NCBI GenBank assembly: GCA_030549775.1
Contig: CM060176.1
Coordinates: forward strand, 97,331,815-97,395,814
Direction of reading: 5' to 3'
Length of the DNA: 64,000 nucleotides
Source: Tamarix chinensis
Taxonomy: Eukaryota > Streptophyta > Magnoliopsida > Caryophyllales > Tamaricaceae
Of the stretch, positions 36,500-48,704 are shown piece after piece. Made by a program: the position numbers and the translations under genes. The notes below the pieces were generated by a model, which saw nothing but the letters and a program-made list of their open reading frames with translations, had not been told where the DNA came from and ran no database searches. The number at the start of each line of letters is the position of its first letter. The stretch's first letter is position 1.

Positions 36500-38267
36500 C
36501 TTGGTTAGCTTCTTGTAAGCCATGTAGTAGCCATACACAAGGGAAAAAAATAACAATGAAAAAAAAGAGTGGTTTTATATAGAGTAACCATCCATTCCTA
36601 TGATCTGATTGGTGAAGGTAACCTGCACACTCTTATTTTTCTTACTATTCAATACCTATGTTATGATTTCATTGGTTAAGACATCTGATTCTTTTTGCAG
36701 TATGTTAATTTTAGTTTATTATTATTATTATAATATTTGCAAATTGGAGCACATATGACATACATGAAATAATTCTGGATTGATGAATTGTTGACATTAA
36801 AATATGAGTAAGAATCAAGTATGTATATACGCAATATATAGTATACTATTCAAATTAATGTGGAAAAATTTCTACAGCACAATTAGGCTCGTAGTTCCAT
36901 AACATGGTTAGTAGATGCAAAGTTCTTGTAAGTATCATAGTAGGCCATTCATAATTCTCTATTAGTAGATAATGTTTGGAAGCAAATTTGGTTATCCATT
37001 AGTATAGTCCGACATCTTTTTGGTCAATTCATGGTAATGATAATAATGAATATACTATAAAAGGGTGATAATTAAATACTAGTTAGTACAGTAATATATT
37101 TATTTAGTTCCTAATTTTTATATATAACAAATAAAGATCTGGGATAAATAAGTTGGTAAAATAGTCGTCGGTAACATTACTAGTAGATTAATTCTAACAT
37201 AGGATCCTTCTATCAATTTATTCAATCAAAAACGGTTGTTAGTACTTGTCTATATATATATATATATATATTTATGAGTAATCATATAGTTGCATAATTA
37301 TTTTAGGAGTTTGAGTTTATATATAAACATTAGGCGGTAAACTAAAATATTGGTAAATTTAAGAATTTGCTAAGTTGGATCTAAGCCTTTTATAATATGT
37401 TTACTTAATATATTTTGTCTAGAGTTAATGTTATATCGGTGTAAACTATAGGTCTAGTGACTAGTGAGCATTTATGATCATATCGCATTCCAAGTAACAT
37501 TAATTTCAACCTTTATATGTAGATATATATGTATATGTGCGTTCATGCATATTTTTAATTACGCACTTGTTGATATAATGGTCTTATTCGGTTATGTAAT
37601 CTTACGCGAATATATATGATTTTATATAATTAGGCCCCATGGATGATATTCTATTTTTATTATGAATTTAATATAAATATAGATTCTTGATGGATTTCAT
37701 GTAAATATTGTAATTTTATAGTTGTGTTATTTATTTGAAGTGCTGGCTATAAAGAGTTGGTTTTATACAAGTGTTCCTTTATTATGCATATATCACTAGG
37801 CTTGTATCTTATATGACTAAATTAAGTTTTTTTTTATTTATGTTATCATATAATTGGACCCTAAGAAACTTTGGCTATTATGTATTTATTTATTTGAAGT
37901 GCTAGTTGGATAATTATGTTATTCTATTCTAATCCAACTGGTGAATTGAGAGGTGACTCCAAGTGGGTATATTTCTATTTAATTTGGGAAAGTTACCTAT
38001 TATGAAAAGTGGATAAAGTGAAGTTAATATGGTGGATTGTGTGACTTCACTTAATTAAAATACCATAACTTAAAGTGAAACATAAAGTGGCTTTGGGTCC
38101 TTCAGGTTTGGCCTCCTGAAGTTGGGGATCGGCAATAGCCTTGCTCTTTTCTCTTATGAATATTTATTTTTTTACCAATTATATCTGGTTAAGGCTCATT
38201 GTCTGCTCTATAGGCTTCTTTGGACCCTATTAGGGGGTGTGCACACTTAAGGACAGGATGATCGAGG

Positions 38268-38460
38268 TGGTAGGTCTTTAGACTTTTGTTATCCCCTTTG
38301 GACTATGTCTACTGGGATGGCCTAGGTGTGATTTCTAATCCTCATGTGGTTGGTGGTAGGTCTTCGGACTTTTGTTATCCACTTTAGACTTTGTCCTCTA
38401 GGATGGCCCGAGTATGATATCTAATATTCCCGTGGTTGGTGGTAGGTCTTCGAACTTTGA
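38268..38460 (+). repeat. 86-bp tandem repeat in a long LTR, about 2.2 units
   Basis: 'taggtctt.(a/g)acttt' recurs at 38271, 38357 and 38443, with 'tgttatcc.(c/a)cttt.gact' following in the first two units. Exact 86-bp spacing. Confidence 0.85.
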
Positions 38461-39555
38461 TTTGCTAGGTGACCCCCTAGTTGGTTGACCCACTTAAATA
38501 ATAAGAAGTTGTGATCGCCTAAAGCAAATATTAATATCTGCATAGTCATTTATTCCCATTTGGTTTTTCTTACATGATTCGTTATATATATATACACGTC
38601 TATATTATATTCCATTGTACTAACGTGTTACTTAGTTGTTTCCCTAGCTACCTTGTTACGTATTTTAAATGGGACTGTGATGATCCATGATGTACATGGT
38701 AAGTAGATAACCTAGTACAGATTGAGTATGAACATGTTCAAGGTGTGGATAGCATTCATGGTGGGGAATAATGAGAGTGGTGGTGATTGTCATAGTCTTT
38801 TTTACTGCTAATGACTACTTTCATAGATTCTGGTTGTATTAACTGTTTTATTTCCATTTTACATTCTATTGGTTTTGTTGAGTTTATTATATATTGTTAT
38901 TTTTTAGGTTTAATAATAAAGATTGATGTATTTTCTTATTTTATCTAGCCTTAGTAGCTAGTGTAAGCAGAATAGCGATGTTTACTTATACTAGTTGTGC
39001 CGGTAATACCCTCATTGTATTTAGCTTCTACATATATTTTTTCTTATTTTTCTAGCCAATTAGTTTTGAAAAATGAGGGTGTTACATCACCTATCCTAAA
39101 CATTTCTCCACGGCTAGTACACTTAACTGTGGAGTTCTTTAGGACAGAATCACCAAAAGAATTATATACCATGTTGATATAAGTAGCCATATCAATCCTT
39201 ATAGCACTCTGCTCAATTTGGGGTATTACAATTATTATGTGTATGATTATAACATATCATATATAAATTTTATTAGGTTAAAATTTGATATAAATTGATT
39301 TATTAAATTTAATCCTATTTTATACCCTAGCTTAAGTTATTTCAACCTAAACCTAATTCTAAACCCACACAATTTCCCTCCATCTCCTTTTCTTTTCCTT
39401 TTTCTTTCATGCATATTGACCTTTTTTTTTTATTCTTTCTTCTTCCTCTTCTTTTGCATGAAACATGCCATTGCCATGCTATTCCATCACCTACATCCTA
39501 CTATCATCATCTCCTACCTCCACCTCCTATGCATGAGGGTTTCCTTGAAAATTTT

Positions 39556-40609
39556 TGTAATACCCCAAATTGAGCAAAGTGTTATAAGGATTAATATGGA
39601 CACTTATATCAACATGGTATACCATCCTTTTGGAGATTCTTTCCTATGAACTCCATAATTAAGCGTGTTGGCCATGGAGTAACTTTTAGGATGGGTGACT
39701 TGCAACACCCCGAGTTGATACGACCATGCGAGGGATACCCTAAAGTGCTTTTGGATTAATTGGCTGGCTCACGGATTAACATGAGTTCTTTTAACACGCT
39801 TTGTCCTCTCCATGCACTTCCCTAGAAAGTTTCCTAAAATTTTTGAAACTTCTCAGGAGGATTACCCATCCTAAAAATTATTCCACAAACAACATGCTTG
39901 ACAATAGATTTCTTAGGAAGGAATCACTAAAAGGATGGTATACCATATTGATATAATTAGCTATATCAATCCTTATAACACCATGCTCAATTTGGCGTAT
40001 TACATGACCCTTTTGGGAAGTTTAGAAATATTTTTTTGAGAAGTTCATAAGTGAGGATAAAGTGTGCTAAAAGAACTCGTGTCGATATGTGGGGCCAGTC
40101 GATCATTCTGAAAGTACTCTGGGATAACCCTCACATGTTTGTATCAACTCGGTATATTACAAATGGTATCAATGCAAAACCACGACCTGAACTTGGATGA
40201 GCTAGTTAGCTATCTAGCAGGATGGTTCTTAGGATAGAACTATATTGAGATAGTAAATGGTCGAGGTGCAACGAGGACATTACATTATTTGAGTGGGGGT
40301 GAATGTAATACCCTAAATTGAGTAGAGTTTTATACTAATTGATATAACTACTTATATCAATAAGGTATACCATCATTTTGGAGATTCCAACCTATGAGCT
40401 CCACACTCAAGTGTACTGGTCGTGGAGCAATTTTAAGAATGGGTGACCCTTCTCAAAAGTTTTGGATTTTTTTTGAAAATTTCTCAAGAAGTGCATGAGT
40501 AAGAACAAAATGCACCGAAAGGAATCATGTTGATCTATGGGGCTAGTCGATCAATGTGAAAGCACTTTAGGGTAGTCTTCACCTAGTCATATCGACTCAG
40601 AGTGTTACA
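39556..40609 (+). mobile_element. Full-length Cassandra TRIM, sense, with a nested solo LTR
   Basis: LTR1 = 39556-39700 plus 40005-40161, interior 40162-40303 (142 bp), LTR2 = 40304-40609 (306 bp). The primer-binding site AATGGTATCAATGC starts at 40162, and the purine tract TTTGAGTGGGGGTGAA precedes LTR2. The 5S-like block is clear in LTR1 ('gaactccataattaagcgtg', 'aggatgggtgac'). Flanks ATTTT (39551-39555) and AGTTT (40610-40614) are a near-perfect duplication within the long LTR 35889-43372. Confidence 0.93.
39701..40004 (-). mobile_element. Cassandra solo LTR inserted in the 5S box C of another Cassandra
   Basis: A 304-bp antisense LTR from TGCAACACCCCGAGTTG to GGCGTATTACA. Target duplication TGACT (39696-39700) and TGACC (40005-40009), inside the sense box C sequence GGATGGGTGACC of the host Cassandra. 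Confidence 0.92.
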
Positions 40610-43600
40610 AGTTTGCCTAAACTTGCATGCACCAATAGTGACTCCCTCCCTACTTACACACACACACACACACTAGCAGACTAGCACATTTAATGCCTTC
40701 TCCATTTTTCTATCAAAACTTAGCACCACCAAATGCAGCCCTCTCCCCTCCCTCTCTCCATAGCCAAACACAACCTAAAACCACCACAAAACCTAACTAT
40801 ACCCATTACCGAATCCCCCCTCCTAGATACAACACTCCCCTCTATTTCACCCCGTTTAGCTTCAGCCAAACCTATCAAATACCCCACTAAACCATTAACC
40901 ACAACCACCATTCCCCTTCCCTTGGCTTCGACCATCCTCACCAATCTTCCCCTTACTACATCTTTCTTCTAACTACACACTAAACCACCAAAGCCACCTC
41001 TTTTTCCTTCGGCCAAAGCTTCTAAACCCCTCCCCTTTTTTGCACCCTAAAGCATTGTTCCCTCTCCTTTTACGTCACCCAGAGTTGTTAATCTACACCC
41101 CTAGAAATGGAGCATATTTATGTTGCTCACCTCCTTTCTTCACCTCCTTTTAATGATTTCCTTCCTCCCTTATTTTGTGAGTTGGTGTTTTTGTTCCTTG
41201 TAGCCTTATTATCTTCCCTCTCTAGTTAATTCCTAAACTTTTTTAAGACTTATTTTTTATTAATTTTGGTTGCTGATTTTGTTATATTAGATACTAATAT
41301 GTGTGTTGGTTGTGTTGATGAAAGGTTTCAAAGAGATTGTGTGGAGACTAGTTGGGTGAATTGTACTTTATTTATTTTGTTTGGATAAAAGGTAAATGTA
41401 TCCTTCTACAAATATGTGTAATCATGTGGTGACACATAAAATCAATATGCTGCTTAAAGTATGCATGGGTTTTTGAAAGAGTATTAACATGCTAGTAAAT
41501 GGTTGGTACGTATGTTTGACTTACCATTAAATATGAGCTACCTGCATGTGTATTATATTGAATGGTTAACATATGCATGTTTTGGGTTTTATTAGGGTTT
41601 AGTATGTTATCAATTTACAATGTAAATGTCATGCTAAGGGTTTCATGATTATCATTGCTTGGTAGAAAAGGTTGATATAAATAGAATAAAATCATGTACG
41701 CATGATTAGGGTTAGAATACGATGATTGCTATTTGCGTGACTTAGGGTTATAAATTATTCCTTACAAGCACCATAATGTAATTACCCCAATAAATGTTGT
41801 ATCATGCTATAAATATGCATGTAGGTGTTGTATGGAATATATGCCACATTAGAAATGTATGATTAGGGTTTGTGGACGTAACTTACTACATGCATGAAAA
41901 ATGGAAAATATTGTCAATCACTAAGTCTTAAAGTTTCCCTATGTAATTAGATAAGGTAAATTATTATCTTTTATCCTTTTCATGATAAATTCGCATAAGA
42001 ATATTTTTTGGTATGATATTTGAATAATAATGGTGAAATAAGGGTTTTAAGAGCATTCTAGTCATTTTTTACCTAATATATCCTTTATGAATAATTGAAC
42101 ATATGATGGACTTAAATAGGTGATAAATTGACTTTAGTAACTATTTTGACTTTGACCTAAACCGTTGACCTTAGGATTGAATTAAATAATTGTAAATAAA
42201 TGTAAAATGGACAAGTCTATAAATAGGAGTAATAGTGTAATAGTGTAATATCTGTGATCACCTTATAAATTATTAATACTTAAATTGGAAGAGCTCGAGT
42301 TTGAGAATAGTTTCTCTCTAAGGTTAGCTACCCTAGAGATGAGGTAGAAGCCCTTGTTTTGTTTGGTTCACTGGTGTGCTATTATTCCCTAGTCTACTAT
42401 ATAGGTGGCCTACAAGCCCTATAGGGGGCGTTGCTACTTAAGGAGTAGGTGTCATATGTATGGAGGATGATATGTTTCCTTGTCCACAAGTATGACCAAA
42501 GTGTTGTTATGCTTCTGAGTTGAATGGTTGGGAGGGTACTATAGTACCTTGTGCATAGGTATAACCGGTGTACTTTTATGTCTCTGGGTTATTGTTGTAT
42601 CTCCCTATAGTAATTAAAAATGGGAGTAACTATTGTGTAAGAATATAAATGGACTATTTTAGTTTACTCTTTTTGTAGTTGTCTTTGTGCACTACTCGGT
42701 TTTAGTGTATGGTTCGGTAGTTGCCTTAGATCCCTACCTTTTGGTATTTGAAATTGTTTTGGAATTTCTAATTTGGTAGTTACCTTATTTCCCTACCCTT
42801 ATCATTTGTAATTGATTCGACTATGTTAGTGTTGGTCATTTCAGTAACCTATGATTTCCTTAATGTATCCCTACCATGTTGTTATTTATGTGTTTCATGT
42901 GGCCTTGCACGTTAGTGTTATATAATGGTTCACTTGGTATAGTAGTACTAATGAGTTCCATTTCCACCCCCTGCCTATTCAATGAGTAGTGATGACCTTA
43001 CAAGAGTACTTTGAGGTTTTGGCTTGATGGGTTCAGTTAAAGGTTGAGAGTTAAAACATTCCGGTGTTCGTCCCCATATATTTTGATTAGGATATTCCTT
43101 GTTATTTCTCATTCTATTATATTATAACTTTTTTTCCTACTCTTTTTTGTATCTGTTAGGATAATATAATGTATAAGGAAATCATTATTTTTTTTCACAT
43201 TGTAAATGTTATTTAAGCAAGGAAATTTTTTATTCTTAGCACTTACTATAAAAATGGTAGAGGATACCATACTTATATTGAGTGTGATAATAAAATATAT
43301 TATTTTTGTAAATAACTCTTCTGTAAAATAAAATTGTTAAGTAGCTAATTTGGGGTTGTTATAGGAGTGGTCCAAGGATGAGTGACCTCATAGGAAGTTT
43401 TCTAAGAATCCTATGAGTAAGTATGCAACGCGCTAAAAAAAATACTTGTGTTGATCTATGGGGTCAATCATAAATGTTGATAGTGCTCTACATAAATACC
43501 TATGGCCAGTGTATTGGGGTGTTACATATTACATACACCACTCAAACAATGAAACATCCTCATTGTGCCTTAACCGTTAATTGTCTCATTACAATCTATA

Positions 43601-43971
43601 CCCATAATTGTTTTGCTAGGAGACCAACTATTTCATCCATGTTTAGTTCACAAATATGGTTTCTTTTTTTATAACATTTGTTACATCCAAGTCTTACATT
43701 GGTCGTGGGTTGCTACCTAGAGTGCTTTTGGAAATGACATCTAGCTTCACAAGTCAACAAGAGTCCTTTCATACCTATTTTATTTCCACTCACACATTTC
43801 CTCATATTTTTCTAGGAGGTAACCCATCCTTAGCCTAATTAATGCATTAAATTGTAAAGTTCTTCAAGAATAAAATTTTCAAAATAAAGGAGGTATATCT
43901 TGTTGATATTGGTAGTCATATCAATCATTTTTAGCATTCGCCATCTACCACATTATTTAGGATATTTTATA

Positions 43972-44340
43972 GGGAGAGTTGTTTTTTTGTCATAACTAAG
44001 TACAAATATTGTAACATAATGGTTTCTAGAGGAGAATGCTCTATGAGCGATGTTTTAAGAAAGAAATCTCAAGATAATGTATTGAAAAATAAAATATATA
44101 GCTCTTAGGGCATTAGATAGTTGTCCTTAGTGTTTTTTAGTGTCTTTTGTAGTATCTTTATTTTTTTCCTAACAAATAATGCATAATATTTTATACCTCT
44201 TTCCTACTGAACATATATAATAAACACTTTTACAAATATAGAAAAAATTCTTAAACAAACATACATACATATACATATATATGTGTGCGTTTGTACTATA
44301 TTTCAAATCTAAATCTCCTCCTAATACTGTATATTGATTT
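43972..44340. other. AT-rich spacer; no gene seen
   Basis: Low-complexity AT-rich DNA with a short TACATACATA / TATATG run at about 44262-44284. No recognisable element. Confidence 0.4.
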
Positions 44341-44755
44341 TTTGTTATTTTCTATGAAAACTATTGCAAAGTATGGATTTAATAACGATTTTAAAGGGGT
44401 TTTAATAATGGTGCTAAACTATTATTTAATTAGTCATTTTTAATGTTTTGATAAGGGTTAAAAACCATTATCAAAAACCAATTTTTATAATGAATATTAT
44501 ATTCAAATTATTATCTAATATGCTAAAATTTGTGTAACAAAATAATTTTAATAATAGTTAATAATGGAAAGTTATTATCCAAAATAAACTATGATAATGG
44601 TTATTAGGGTAAAAATGTTATAAAATAACTATTTATTTATTATTATTATTTTTTGTGTGTTTAATAATGGTTATTATAAAAAATGGCTATCATATAGTGC
44701 TATAATAACAATTGTTTAGTTAGAACCATTCTTAAACCCTTAGCCCATATTTTTT
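44341..44755. other. Cluster of TAATGGTTATTA-type short inverted motifs
   Basis: 'taataatggt', 'aaccattatc' and 'ataatggttatta' occur about ten times in both orientations. Such clusters occur at the ends of CACTA-type DNA transposons, but no terminal CACTA is seen and no transposase. Confidence 0.35.
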
Positions 44756-45040
44756 TTGAAAATGATTATTTTGGCCCATATATACAGATGTATGCTTAGT
44801 ATATACCAAATTTGCAAATATACCTGGGAATACCAAATGTTCTTAGAGAAAAAAAAAAGAAAAAAGAGTAGCCTAAGCTACAACTACAAAAACAAAATGC
44901 ATGTTGCCAAGAAATTACATTTATACACTAAAATAAAACATGTTTTCTATCTTGTAAATCAAGTATTATCCTTTCTTTCTACAATGCTAACAATCATATT
45001 GCTCTTCAAATTCATCTCTTACTTGCTAATAAACAATTTC

Positions 45041-45466
45041 CATATGCTATATGAGCCATAGCCCATAAACAAATAGGATAACATATATAAAATCGTGAAA
45101 TATTATGAAAGTTCAAAGAATATATAGATATATATAGATAGCTTAAACTCTCAGTACCAACTTTAAAACCCCAAATCCAAACCATTATCCTCCATACCGT
45201 AACCGTAAACTTTACACCTAAAACCAATACTATCAACCCTAAACCCTAATTTACATAAGCTATATGAGTTATAGTCCAGAAACGAATATGGAAACATATA
45301 CGAAATCATGAAAATTATCCAAGTTCAAAGAATATATAGCTATATATAGACACCTAAAACTCTTAGTTCCATACATCAAAATCTCAAATCTAAACCATTA
45401 TCCTGCATACCCTAACCATAAAATCTACACAATATACCTAAACTCTACACCTAAACCCTAAGCTAC
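45041..45466. repeat. 213-bp tandem duplication followed by CCCTAA-rich sequence
   Basis: 'gctatatgag' recurs at 45046 and 45259. Shared blocks include 'aagttcaaagaatatatag', 'aaaccattatcct' and 'catacc.taacc'. The units grade into a CCCTAAA / CCTAAAC-rich stretch continuing to about 45595. Confidence 0.85.
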
Positions 45467-47036
45467 CAACCCAAAACCCTAACATAAGTGAAAAAAAAAC
45501 CTAAACCCTAAAATAAAAACCTAAACATAAACCATACACTAAAACCCCAATACAAACCATTATCCTAAACCCTACACCCTAACCCTTACACCCTAAAAGA
45601 AATGAAATAAACCATAAAAATCTAATTTACAAGTAATAAACATTAGACACACATTTGAACATGTAGAAACTAGTCTATGCTGACTTGTGCATGCGCATAT
45701 GATTGTAAGAGTCGTCCCAATAATCTCTTACTTCATTAACTTCATCACATGAATATGCCTCACCTTTTACTTATTTGAAGCTATGAAACTACAACTCACA
45801 TTTAATTAGTTAATAATTAAGCAAATCACCAAATATGTCACCATTCAATATGGTATCTTTGTTATGGATTGCGTACCATTTTTGGTTCTATCCTGAGATT
45901 TATTTTTTAATCCATCATCTATGAATATACATATGTAGTATCCACAATCAATATCATTTAGCTATTGTGGACACTACAAAATAAAATACTTCATGTAATT
46001 TTTACAAAATCTTGTAGTAGGTCTAGCTAATAGGGATATATTAATTAAAATTGATAAGAGATGGGGAACCTTTGAATTCTTTACCTCCATACACATATTG
46101 AATATTATTTGGGTTTGGTGAATCCTTTCCAAATTTGTATGATATGCATAGTGTCCTAAGACATATTATAAAAAATATTGTAACTATACTAAAATAAATA
46201 AAGATAATATATGCAAAAAAGAAGAAGCTAATGAAGCAATCTTAGTATACTAACATCTCAATTAACCATTTCTTGAGCTATTGCAAAAGGAACCTCATAA
46301 TGCCTTCTAGAATCAAACACAAAGACAACATATTTTTGAAAGATGAATGACATAGAAACACCAACGTTCGGGGACAAGATGAGGTACAAATAAAGCTTGT
46401 TTAACCCTCCCTTTTTGAAGGGATTAGCTAGATATGTTACTCGTTGCTAACCATCTCTTATTTGATGGCCATTGCATTGGGTGTATAGGTACACATATGC
46501 AAATAAATTTGGATATCCCTTCTTTCCCAACTCTTTAATCCACTTTCCTATGGACAACAATAATTGTACATATTTATTAATAACTAATATATCACACAAG
46601 TTCCAAAATAATGTATTGTAGTTAAGATATAATATAGTAAATAACACTTGCCTAACATATATGTCAATGCTTATTAACGACATCCAGGCTTGTATAGATA
46701 TATATATTCCATCTATCAATTTCTTCCTAATGGGATAAGTTGTGCTTACCCCAATATACTCTTCGGGAATCTCAACCATAATTATAACTGTACTAAGGTA
46801 GTTTCCTTCATATAAATGCAATTGTGCTAAACCTGATGGAGGTTTCTAGGGCTAAGGTGGGGCAATCGAATCACCTGATTTGATAGCTTATCTTTCATAT
46901 TGTCACTCTTTCATTGATCGGTATGGCCTCACTTATGGAGTAACTAAAGCCACTATTGTAGCTTTCTTTCTTTTATAGTTGCCCCATTTTGGTTTCTCAA
47001 GTACAATATCTCTCTAGCTTATTAACTTTAGAACCT
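45467..47036. other. AT-rich DNA, CCCTAAA-rich at first; no convincing gene
   Basis: 45467-45595 has degenerate telomere-like words. A minus-strand frame at 46447-46821 (124 codons) has no recognisable domain, and its composition matches the surrounding AT-rich DNA, so I do not call it a gene. Confidence 0.4.
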
Positions 47037-47235
47037 TCTTCTCATTTTCTTAATAAACGAACTTATCTATAATAGTTTGTAATAACAACGATTAATGAAA
47101 TTCTAATATGAATTCAAAATCTTCAACAAATTTATAAAATGAATCAAAATTGAAATAATTAAATATTTCATCAAATTAGGCTAATAAAATCATTAAGTTT
47201 AAGAAAATCAAATTTAAAAAATAAGGGGTATTACA

Positions 47236-48704
47236 TTACTACTCCCTTAAAAAGGAACTTTGTCCCTAAAGTTCAACGAAGTTGAAATAATGGGAACTTC
47301 ACAAAAAAATTTAACAAAAAAGTTTGATCACAATAAATATGTTAAGAGTTAATTCAAAGAGAAGGAAACAATGTTTTATGAAACTAAACAAAGCAAAATT
47401 GAATTAAAACAAGGCATATGAAGTAAAATAGAAGAAAGGAAAAACAATGTTTAGTAAATCAAATACAATAGGGTCTAAATAGGGAAGAAATACATTCTCA
47501 AAGTCAAAACAAGATACTGAAATACTTTTCCTTAAACTAAAACCTGAATATGAGAATAATGAAAACATGTAACTTGAAGTTCAAAGAGAAGGAAGGGAAC
47601 AAATTTTCTAAATATTATACAACTCCAACAATACAACAAGTACAAAATATGCATGTAACACTTTATACAATGAGTTATTTCTAAAACGTCACACATGAAA
47701 ACAAGGCTAACACTTGGCCCAACGAATTATAAAAGATGTCTATACACAAAAACCATATACATCTAGGTCAAAGGAGAGTCCTAAACCTAAAATACTTCAC
47801 AAACAAGCTCCCTAATCTACATTACAACCATGATAGTCCAGACACTTCAATTAACAAATGCCACTGCTATGTCAACTATAGAATTTAGAACCTACCATTT
47901 TTAGACTCCCTACTAATAGATCTCCTCATACAAGACAAAACTTAACACATTACCATTCACAAGCAAGTAGACAAGAAAACATGCATATTTTATGAGGAAG
48001 AATCTTCATACATTAAGGTTGAAACTACTAACACAAATATAGCACTGAAGCAGCATGTGATTGAATGTTAATCAATAGAAACTAAAATATAAACATATAA
48101 TGAAATTCATACTGCCTGATCAAGGTCACTATGGTAAATGAGGCGCCCTACACACTGCCTATGAAAAAGAACACCTCTATATGAACCTCAACATCATCAT
48201 TTTCACAATTCTAGATTTATCCCAATTGAAAATGACACTTCTATCTAAATCTTATCATCATCAATGTCACAACCCTAAATTTCTTTCAATTCCAAATAGT
48301 GGAACTACTCAACCAAAATAGATTATAATCAATACCATATTATATTACATCCAATAACATACTCTTTAATATTGTCGATCCACTAGACCTACAAGACTAA
48401 GGTTAACCCCCTTAAAACAATCTAATTACAAAAGCATAACACTCATAACACATGCAATACAGAGTTAACATAAGCCAAGAATGTAAAACAACAAATGACC
48501 ATATAAGGAGAAATAAAAACAATAGCAAATCACATGGTCACTTATACTATCCAATCACACTGTCCTCACATGATAATCCGAGTTAAAAAAATTACTTGAT
48601 ATTTTATCAAAGCATAAATCAAGCATTAAAAAAATTAAAATTGTTGAAATTTAAATTTTGAAAACATAAAATCAAATTTTCAAAACCTCACTTTGATACC
48701 TATT
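47236..48704 (-). other. Non-coding interior of the LARD-like element
   Basis: Bounded by a purine tract on the left and a Met-tRNA-type primer-binding site on the right. AT-rich, with stops in all frames. No gag or pol words were recognised, apart from the short GAACTTTAGGGACAAAGTTC stretch that in coding relatives lies just past the integrase/chromodomain end. Confidence 0.65.

Larger units (their letters stand above)
36156..39086 (+). mobile_element. Long solo LTR (2.93 kb) inserted in a Cassandra 5S box
   Basis: Starts TGTAATACCCCATAATTTTT and ends AAATGAGGGTGTTACA. Flanks TCACT (36151-36155) and TCACC (39087-39091) are the duplicated target, inside the antisense box C sequence GGTCACCCATCC. 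It has a TATA box at 36492-36499 and an 86-bp tandem repeat at about 38268-38460. No interior or genes. Confidence 0.85.
35989..39230 (-). mobile_element. Cassandra solo LTR with perfect TSD, split by a long LTR
   Basis: Its sequence is 35989-36155 plus 39087-39230 (about 306 bp after removing one duplicated pentamer), starting TGTAACACCCCAAGTCGACACG and ending TTTGGGGTATTACA. The perfect target duplication ATTAT lies at 35984-35988 and 39231-39235, inside the long LTR 35889-43372. The 5S box C complement is the break point for the next insertion. Confidence 0.9.
35889..43372 (+). mobile_element. Long solo LTR (about 3.2 kb net), nested and interrupted
   Basis: Starts TGTAATACCCCAATAAGAG and ends TTTGGGGTTGTTATA. 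Its own sequence is 35889-35988, 39231-39555 and 40610-43372; the rest is nested Cassandra and long-LTR DNA. A C/T-rich leader covers about 39360-39540 and 40620-41100. It splits LTR2 of the sense Cassandra; flanking pentamers GCAGT (35884-35888) and GGAGT (43373-43377) match at 4 of 5 bases. No coding interior. Confidence 0.75.
34592..43526 (+). mobile_element. Full-length Cassandra (second subfamily), sense, split by nested insertions
   Basis: LTR1 = 34592-34673 plus 35403 to about 35607, interior about 35608-35753, LTR2 = 35754-35888 plus 43373-43526 (ending GGGGTGTTACA). The primer site is GTTGCTATCAGGGTGA, near 35609. The perfect target duplication TATTA flanks it (34587-34591, 43527-43531). 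LTR1 is interrupted by an antisense Cassandra and LTR2 by a 7.5 kb long-LTR complex. Without insertions the element would be about 0.7 kb. Confidence 0.8.
34386..43971 (-). mobile_element. Outermost Cassandra of the nest (third subfamily), antisense, split
   Basis: Left LTR: 34386-34591 (truncated at its outer end), with its last bases CA at 43532-43533. Interior: 43534-43678, with the purine-tract complement near 43535 and a primer-binding-site remnant near 43670. Right LTR: 43679-43971, starting TGTTACATCC. The element is cut at its left LTR/interior junction by the sense Cassandra 34592-43526; the duplicated pentamer TATTA sits at 34587-34591 and 43527-43531. Old and decayed. Confidence 0.75.

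Noticed and set aside
46447..46821. 124-codon minus-strand frame
   Set aside because: No recognisable domain, AT-driven amino-acid composition and no conserved neighbours. Probably fortuitous.
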